From contig JAUHZO010000025.1 in assembly GCA_030425925.1 (NCBI GenBank), positions 1 through 36,504 on the forward strand: a stretch of DNA of 36,504 bases. The letters are read 5' to 3'. Of the stretch, positions 31,777 to 36,504 are shown in pieces. Under the pieces are notes generated by a model that had not been told where the DNA came from, did no database searches, and worked only from the letters and a program-made list of their open reading frames with translations. The stretch's first letter is position 1. The number at the start of each line of letters is the position of its first letter. The position numbers and the translations under genes were made by a program. This stretch comes from Alphaproteobacteria bacterium (GTDB taxonomy: Bacteria; Pseudomonadota; Alphaproteobacteria; Rhodobacterales; Rhodobacteraceae).

Positions 31777-33231
31777 ATGACGATGTTGCAGCGCACGCCG
31801 ACGCATCCCCGGGGCTCGGCACGGTCCAAATGCCTGGCCGCGCTCACCGATGTCGTGTCCGCCAGCGGGCTGAAGGACGGCGACACGATCTCGTTCCATC
31901 ACCACCTGCGCAATGGCGACGCGGTGCTCAACACCGTTGTGGCCATGCTGGCACAGGCGGGGCTGAAGGACCTGCATCTGGCGGCCACCTCGCTGTTTCC
32001 GGTCCATGCGCCGCTGGTCGGGCATATCCGCGGCGGCGTGATCTCGCGCATCTCGGCCAGCTTCATCTCTGGCCCGGTGGGCGAGGCGATCAGCCGGGGC
32101 GCGCTGCCGCATCCGGTCAGGCTGACCAGCCATGGCGGACGGGCGCGGGCCATCGACCTGGGCGAATTGCCCGTCGACGTGGCCTTTGTCGCCGCCCCGG
32201 CCGCAGACGAGATGGGCAATCTCTCGGGCCGCGTCGGCCGGGCCCCCTGCGGCACGCTGGGCTATCCGATGGTGGATGTGGCCCGGGCGCGGCAGGTGGT
32301 GGCGGTGACCGACACGCTGCTGCCCTACCCCGCCAGCCCCATCGACATCGCCCAGGACAAGGTGGATCACGTGGCGGTCATCCCCTCGATCGGGGATGCA
32401 GGCGGCATCGCATCGGGGGCGACACGACCGGCCAGCGACGCGCTCAGCCTGACCATCGCGGGGACAACGGCGTCGGTCATCGCGGCAAGCGGGCTGCTGC
32501 AGGACGGCTTTGCCTTCCAGACCGGCGCGGGCGGCATTTCTCTGGCCGCCGCCGACGCGGTGGGGCGCGAGATGGGCGCGCGCGGCATCACCGGCAGCTT
32601 TGCCTGCGGCGGGATCACCGGCTTTCACGTCCGGATGCTGGAAGCCGGGCTGTTCCGGGCGCTGCTGGACGTGCAATGCTTCGATCTCGACGCGGTCGCC
32701 TCGTTTGCGCGCAATCCGGGTCACATGGCGATGTCCGCCGCCACCTATGCCGGCCCGCATGTGGGCGGTGCCGTGGTGGACCGGCTGTCGGCAGTGGTGC
32801 TGGGGGCGGCCGAGGTCGACCTGGAATTCAACGTCAACGTCACCACCCGCGCGGGCGGCGTGATCATGGGCGGCTCGGGCGGGCATGCCGATGCGGCGCA
32901 GGGCGCGGCCCTGACGCTTGTCACCACGCGGCTGACCGCCGCGGGCTATCCCAAGATCGTGCCCGCGGTCACCACGCTGACAACCCCGGGCCGTTCGGTG
33001 GACGTGGTGGTGACCGAGGCCGGGCTTGCGGTGAACCCGGCCCGCGCCGACCTGCGCGACAGGCTGTTGCACGCCGGGTTGCCGGTTCTCGATATCGAGG
33101 CGCTGGCGCACAACGCGCGGCAGGCGGCAACGCTCCCGCAGCCGCCGCGCCCCGACGGGCCGCTTGTCGCCGTCTCGGAATACCGCGATGGTAGGGTCAT
33201 CGACCAGATCCGCCGCATAGACGAGGCCTGA
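31777..33231 (+). CDS. CitF-like CoA-transferase (citrate lyase alpha subunit homologue)
   Basis: 484 aa from ATG 31777 (GGAG 5 nt upstream; ATG 31747 is an in-frame alternative). Long stretches match CitF of citrate lyase: GDTISFHHHLRNGDAVLNTV, HAPLVGHIRGGVISRI, PVRLTSHGGRARAIDLGELP, AADEMGNLSGRVGRAPCGTL, DVQCFDLDAVASFARNPGHM and EVDLEFNVNVTTRAGGVIMG. CitF transfers an acyl-carrier thioester from acetate to citrate. None of the usual partners (CitD carrier, CitE lyase, CitC ligase, CitG/X) is encoded here, so the protein probably works on free acyl-CoA as a stand-alone transferase. It lies 1 nt upstream of the hydratase gene, giving tight coupling. Confidence 0.88.
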   Translation: MTMLQRTPTHPRGSARSKCLAALTDVVSASGLKDGDTISFHHHLRNGDAVLNTVVAMLAQAGLKDLHLAATSLFPVHAPLVGHIRGGVISRISASFISGPVGEAISRGALPHPVRLTSHGGRARAIDLGELPVDVAFVAAPAADEMGNLSGRVGRAPCGTLGYPMVDVARARQVVAVTDTLLPYPASPIDIAQDKVDHVAVIPSIGDAGGIASGATRPASDALSLTIAGTTASVIAASGLLQDGFAFQTGAGGISLAAADAVGREMGARGITGSFACGGITGFHVRMLEAGLFRALLDVQCFDLDAVASFARNPGHMAMSAATYAGPHVGGAVVDRLSAVVLGAAEVDLEFNVNVTTRAGGVIMGGSGGHADAAQGAALTLVTTRLTAAGYPKIVPAVTTLTTPGRSVDVVVTEAGLAVNPARADLRDRLLHAGLPVLDIEALAHNARQAATLPQPPRPDGPLVAVSEYRDGRVIDQIRRIDEA

Positions 33232-33232
33232 C

Positions 33233-34738
33233 ATGACCCTGATCCGCGAAGACGACCTGATTGCCTCCATCGCCGAGGCCTTGCAGTACATCTCCTATTT
33301 CCATCCGCCGGATTTCATCCGCGCCATGTCGGCCGCCTGGGCGCGCGAGGAAAATCCCGGCGCAAAGCAGGCCATGGCGCAGATCCTTGTCAACAGCCGC
33401 ATGTGCGCCCTGGGCCGCCGCCCGATCTGCCAGGACACCGGTGCCGCGAACATCCACGTGAAATACGGCGTCGAGGCCCGCACCGATTTCAAGCGCCCCC
33501 TGCAGGAGATCTGCGACGAGGGCACGCGGCAGGGCTATCTGCGCGACACCAACCCGCTGCGCGCCTCGGTGGTGGTCGATCCTTTCGGCGACCGCAGGAA
33601 TTCCGGCGACAACACCCCCTGCATGCTGACCGTGGAGATGGTCGCGGGCGACAGCATCGAAGTGGAGGTCGCCGCCAAGGGCGGAGGCTCGGAAAACAAG
33701 GCCAAGTTCACCACGCTGAACCCGTCGGGCAATATCGCCGACTGGGTGGTGCAGACGGTCGAGACGCTGGGCGCGGGCTGGTGCCCGCCGGGCATTCTGG
33801 GCATCGGCGTCGGCGGCAATGCCGACCGCGCCATGGCGCTGGCCAAGGCCGCGCTGTCGGACCCCATCGACCTGCACGACCTGCAGCGCCGCGGACCGTC
33901 CAGCAAGACCGAAGAATTGCGGCTGGAGATTGCCGAGCGGGTGAACGCGCTGGGCATCGGCGCGCAGGGCCTTGGCGGGGTGACCACGGTGCTGGACGTC
34001 AAGATCCGGTCCTTCCCGACCCATGCCGCCTCGCTGCCCGTGGGTCTGATCCCCAACTGTGCCGCCACGCGGCACGTGCATTTCACGCTTGACGGCTCTG
34101 GCCCTGCCACGTTCACGCCGCCGGACCTTTCGGACTGGCCCGAGATCCTGCTGGATCAGGCCAGCGCCCAGGCCCGCAAGATCGACCTCGATGCGCTGAG
34201 CGACGAGGTGCTGGCCTCGCTGGAGCCGGGGCAGACGCTGCTGGTCTCGGGCACGCTCTATACAGGCCGCGACGCCGCGCACAAGCGGATGATCGACATG
34301 CTGGACCGGGGCGAGCCCCTGCCCGTCGACCTGAAGGGTCGCGCGATCTACTATGTCGGCCCGGTCGATGCCGTGGGGGACGAGGCCATCGGCCCCGCCG
34401 GCCCCACCACCTCGACCCGGATGGACAAGTTCACCGACCGGATCCTGGCCGACACGGGCCTGAAGGTGATGATCGGCAAGGCCGAACGCGGCCCCGTGGC
34501 GCTTGAGGCCATCGCCCGGCACAAGGCGGCCTATCTGATCGCCGTGGGCGGTGCGGCCTATCTGGTGTCCAAGGCCATCAAGGCCGCCCGTCCGGTGGCC
34601 TTCCAGGACCTCGGGATGGAGGCGATCTATGAATTGCAGGTCGAGGACATGCCCGTCACCGTTGCCGTCGATACCGGCGGCAATTCGATCCACCGGACCG
34701 GCCCCGCCGCATGGAAGCGCGCGCCCGTGCTGGCCTGA
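33233..34738 (+). CDS. Class I fumarase-type Fe-S hydratase
   Basis: A 501-aa protein with both class I domains. The alpha part (~1-290) carries the three cysteines for a 4Fe-4S cluster: C66 in RRPICQDTGAANI, C184 in GAGWCPPGILGIGVGG and C276 in LIPNCAATRHVHF. The beta part (~310-500) contains SGTLYTGRDAAHKRMIDML, YYVGPVDAVGDEAIGPAGPT, TSTRMDKFTDRIL and GKAERGPVALEAIARHKAAY. Family members hydrate fumarate, mesaconate, or dehydrate L-tartrate, all through an aconitase-like mechanism. An additional fumarase is unlikely to need a CoA-transferase and an aldolase as operon partners, so a specialised dicarboxylate substrate (mesaconate, tartrate or similar) is inferred. Cytoplasmic and oxygen-sensitive by family. 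Confidence 0.92.
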   Translation: MTLIREDDLIASIAEALQYISYFHPPDFIRAMSAAWAREENPGAKQAMAQILVNSRMCALGRRPICQDTGAANIHVKYGVEARTDFKRPLQEICDEGTRQGYLRDTNPLRASVVVDPFGDRRNSGDNTPCMLTVEMVAGDSIEVEVAAKGGGSENKAKFTTLNPSGNIADWVVQTVETLGAGWCPPGILGIGVGGNADRAMALAKAALSDPIDLHDLQRRGPSSKTEELRLEIAERVNALGIGAQGLGGVTTVLDVKIRSFPTHAASLPVGLIPNCAATRHVHFTLDGSGPATFTPPDLSDWPEILLDQASAQARKIDLDALSDEVLASLEPGQTLLVSGTLYTGRDAAHKRMIDMLDRGEPLPVDLKGRAIYYVGPVDAVGDEAIGPAGPTTSTRMDKFTDRILADTGLKVMIGKAERGPVALEAIARHKAAYLIAVGGAAYLVSKAIKAARPVAFQDLGMEAIYELQVEDMPVTVAVDTGGNSIHRTGPAAWKRAPVLA

Positions 34739-34760
34739 CCGCATCTATTGGGAGGACCCC

Positions 34761-35573
34761 ATGCTGGATCTCGGAAAACGCGTCTCGATCTATCAGCCCG
34801 AACAGGACGGGCTGATCTTTCCCGAACTGCCCGATTTCGACAGCGTCGAGGACGAACGCCGTCACCGCAAGGAACGGCTGGTGGCGGCCTGCCGCGCCTT
34901 TGCGCTGCAGGGCTTCGACTACGGCTTTGCCGGGCACCTGACCGTGCGCGATCCGGAACGGCCAGAGCTGTACTGGACCAACCCCATGTGCGTGCATTTC
35001 GCCAAGGTGAAGATGTCGAACCTGATCCTCGTCGACCACGCCGGCACGGTGATCGAGGGCAAGCACGCGGTGAACCGCGCGGGCTTTGTGCTGCACGCCA
35101 ACGTGCACGAGGCGCACCCCGACATCCTCGCCATGTGCCACGCCCACACCACCTATGGCACTGCCTGGTGCGCCACCGGGCGGCCCATCGACCCGATCAC
35201 CCAGGACGCCTGCGCGTTCTTTGAAGATCACGTGGTGATCGGCGATCAGGCCGGCCAGGTGGCGGTGGAGAACCATGCGGGGTCTGACGTGGCCAAGGCG
35301 TTCAAGGGCGTCAAGGCGGCGCTGCACCAGAACCACGGGCTGCTCACCGCTTCGCGCCATTCGATCGACTCGGCCGCCTTCTGGTTCATCGCGCTGGAGC
35401 GCTGCTGCCAGCAGCAACTGGACATTGCCGCCAGCGGCATCGAGCCGATCCGCATCCCCGCCGACCGCGCGCGCTACAGCCGCGAACATGTGGGCAGCGA
35501 CTACATCGGCTGGCTGCATTTCCAGACCATCTGGAACCAGCTGGTGGAAGATCAGCCGGACATGTTCGACTGA
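34761..35573 (+). CDS. Class II aldolase/adducin-fold protein
   Basis: A 270-aa protein from ATG 34761 behind GGGAGG, 22 nt after the hydratase gene. The fold signature is clear: FALQGFDYGFAGHLTVRDPE, FVLHANVHEAHPDILAMCHA with metal histidines H127 and H129, then ALHQNHGLLTASRHSIDSAA with H192. Family members cleave or decarboxylate via a metal enolate (fuculose-1-phosphate aldolase, ribulose-5-phosphate epimerase and many uncharacterised proteins). Its acidic N-terminal 30 residues and C-terminal HVGSDYIGWLHFQTIWNQLV resemble the putative aldolase group found with amidohydrolases and transporters. It is the last gene of the operon before a strong terminator. The reaction is unknown; a retro-aldol or decarboxylation step after hydration is inferred. 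Confidence 0.88.
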   Translation: MLDLGKRVSIYQPEQDGLIFPELPDFDSVEDERRHRKERLVAACRAFALQGFDYGFAGHLTVRDPERPELYWTNPMCVHFAKVKMSNLILVDHAGTVIEGKHAVNRAGFVLHANVHEAHPDILAMCHAHTTYGTAWCATGRPIDPITQDACAFFEDHVVIGDQAGQVAVENHAGSDVAKAFKGVKAALHQNHGLLTASRHSIDSAAFWFIALERCCQQQLDIAASGIEPIRIPADRARYSREHVGSDYIGWLHFQTIWNQLVEDQPDMFD

Positions 35574-35581
35574 GGCTGTTT

Positions 35582-35617
35582 CCCCGCCGGATCCCGTGGC
35601 CCCGGGATCCGGCGGGG
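35582..35617 (+). terminator. Strong 14-bp-stem terminator after the aldolase gene
   Basis: CCCCGCCGGATCCC and GGGATCCGGCGGGG are perfect complements around an 8-nt loop, 8 nt after the aldolase stop. GTTGG follows rather than a T-run, but the 5' flank TGTTT gives AAACA after the stem on the minus strand. It marks the boundary of the operon and may also face the GNAT gene coming from the other side. Confidence 0.8.
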
Positions 35618-35772
35618 TTGGCGCCCTGCAGAATGACGGGTTCGACCCCGCCGCACCGGGACCGCGCCTTGCAGAAATACCCGTTTCGCGTTTCGCCGGG
35701 GGCTGCCCCGGAACCACGAGTCCGGCAGTCCGGGCCGGGGCGGATCAGACCGCGCGGACGCAACGCGTGGTT

Positions 35773-36273
35773 TCAGCCAAGGCTGCATTCCATGGCAAGG
35801 GCGACTTTCCGGATCTCCGGAAACACGCCGGGCCCATCGACCTCGACAAAGCCGGCCGCGCGATAGACGTCATGGGCCGCGTGCATCTGTCTGTGGCTGC
35901 GCAGGACGACGCGCTCGTACCCGGCCGTGCGGGCGTGGTCCTTCGCGCGTTTGACGAGGGCCGCGCCGATCCCGTGCCCCCGCCCCTCGGGCCGCACCCA
36001 AAGGCGCGACACCTCCATGCTGCGTGCATCATGGCGGAACCCAAGCAGGCACCCCACCGGTCTGTCGCCCGACTTGGCCAGCAGCATGGTACCATCCGGT
36101 CCGGCATATTTTCCCGGCAGGTTGCCAAGTTCCTCGTCCAGTTTGCGAAAGGCCGGTGGCACGTCGGCATCGTTCGCATGAAAGGTCTTTAGCACCCAGT
36201 CCGAGAATTCCCGGATCAGGGTCCGGATCTCGTCAAGCTGGGCTGTCGAGGACGCCGGGACAACGTCAATCAT
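35773..36273 (-). CDS. GNAT-family N-acetyltransferase
   Basis: A 166-aa protein from ATG 36273 (MIDVVPASSTAQLDEIRTLI) with AGGAG 9 nt upstream. An in-frame extension to 36411 lacks family character. The acetyl-CoA-binding motif A is visible as VSRLWVRPEGRGHGIGAALV (R-x-x-G-x-G/A at ~116-122), preceded by strand GCLLGFRHDARSMEV and followed by GYERVVLRSHRQMHAAHDVY and the AAGFVEVDG strand. It is a general GNAT of unknown acceptor. It is convergent with the aldolase operon and downstream (same strand) of the TRAP permease at the right edge. The ~107 bp between them hold no gene. Confidence 0.88.
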   Translation of the reverse strand: MIDVVPASSTAQLDEIRTLIREFSDWVLKTFHANDADVPPAFRKLDEELGNLPGKYAGPDGTMLLAKSGDRPVGCLLGFRHDARSMEVSRLWVRPEGRGHGIGAALVKRAKDHARTAGYERVVLRSHRQMHAAHDVYRAAGFVEVDGPGVFPEIRKVALAMECSLG

Positions 36274-36380
36274 TCTGCATATCTCCTGGCCACGAAGAAG
36301 CGTTGCCGACGACGTGCCGCGGGTCAATCCCTGGCGGGCAAGACGCCGACATGGGGGCAAGGGCCGCGTCATGGCACCCC

Positions 36381-36503
36381 TCAATTCCCATAGGCATAGG
36401 CCGGGAGCCATGTCACGAGTTCGGGCCAGGTGAAGACGATGGCGAGGCCGAGGAGTTGCAGGATCACGAAGGGGATGACGCCCCGGTAGATGTGGCCCAG
36501 GGT
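36381..36503 (-). CDS. TRAP transporter large permease (DctM-like), C-terminal end
   Basis: A frame entering from the right edge reads TLGHIYRGVIPFVILQLLGL, AIVFTWPELVTWLPAYAYGN and TGA at 36381-36383. The I-x-R-G-V-x-P-F start of a final hydrophobic helix and the P-x-L-x-T-W-L-P tail are the standard end of DctM-type permeases. The rest of this TRAP system lies beyond the window, so its substrate is unknown. GNAT follows 107 nt downstream. Confidence 0.8.
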   Translation of the reverse strand, partial: TLGHIYRGVIPFVILQLLGLAIVFTWPELVTWLPAYAYGN

Positions 36504-36504
36504 G

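Noticed and set aside
33233-34738. Ordinary housekeeping fumarase
   Set aside because: Not excluded by sequence alone, but the 1-nt spacing to a CitF-like transferase and the aldolase downstream favour a specialised pathway. I therefore named only the family.
1-36504. CRISPR arrays, tRNA or rRNA genes, IS elements
   Set aside because: No regularly spaced repeats, cloverleaf patterns or transposase motifs were visible. Pseudogene joints show no IS ends.

Overview
The window reads as chromosomal DNA of a high-GC alphaproteobacterium, most likely a marine Rhodobacterales (Roseobacter/Paracoccus-like) heterotroph. GC is very high, and the window consists almost entirely of catabolic and uptake modules: ABC and TRAP transporters, LacI, GntR and AraC regulators, SDR, GST and SnoaL-type enzymes. 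There is no rRNA, tRNA, CRISPR array or recognisable insertion sequence. Species cannot be named from what is visible.

Left part (1-5,565). The 3' end of an unknown gene is followed by an eroded minus-strand stretch with a 3' relic resembling a TRAP solute receptor. Next come a GntR/FCD regulator with two GGGATCCC-centred palindromes upstream, a tandem-OsmC protein and a SnoaL-like protein (probable operon 1046-3678). A lone MsrQ-like membrane haem protein follows on the minus strand. The stretch 4,507-5,565 is degenerate, with NTF2-like and possibly RES-domain remnants.

Hexonate/L-idonate region (5,566-17,279). A LacI regulator, a small dimeric alpha/beta-barrel protein and a beta-hydroxyacid dehydrogenase form a minus-strand operon. 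The close IdnO and IdnD homologues are transcribed divergently across two adjacent TGTTACC operators. Convergent to idnD is a minus-strand operon: ABC ATPase, solute-binding protein, two CUT1 permeases, a cytochrome b561 and an SMP-30 lactonase. Two more TGTTACC operators lie upstream of it, then a second LacI gene whose own start is overlapped by a fifth site. The likely logic is uptake of a sugar acid or lactone, lactone hydrolysis, then interconversion of idonate, 5-ketogluconate and gluconate, all under one LacI/GntR-type circuit.

Oligosaccharide region (17,468-28,653). An AraC regulator is divergent from PhyH dioxygenase, an MBL-fold protein lacking its zinc motif, an Opp/Dpp-type ABC system (binding protein, two permeases, fused double ATPase) and a 1036-residue GH38 alpha-mannosidase. 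This looks like a transport-plus-processing system for an alpha-mannosylated, possibly modified, compound.

Right part (28,654-36,504). A scrapyard comes first: an SDR 5' fragment abutting a GST 3' fragment, and a LysR gene lacking its DNA-binding half. Then comes a tight plus-strand operon: GST, a SnoaL-like gene with an 8-T frameshift, a CitF-like CoA-transferase, a class I fumarase-type hydratase and a class II aldolase-fold protein, ending at a 14-bp-stem terminator. This operon suggests an undescribed unsaturated/hydroxy di- or tricarboxylate pathway. A GNAT acetyltransferase and the C-terminus of a TRAP large permease close the window.
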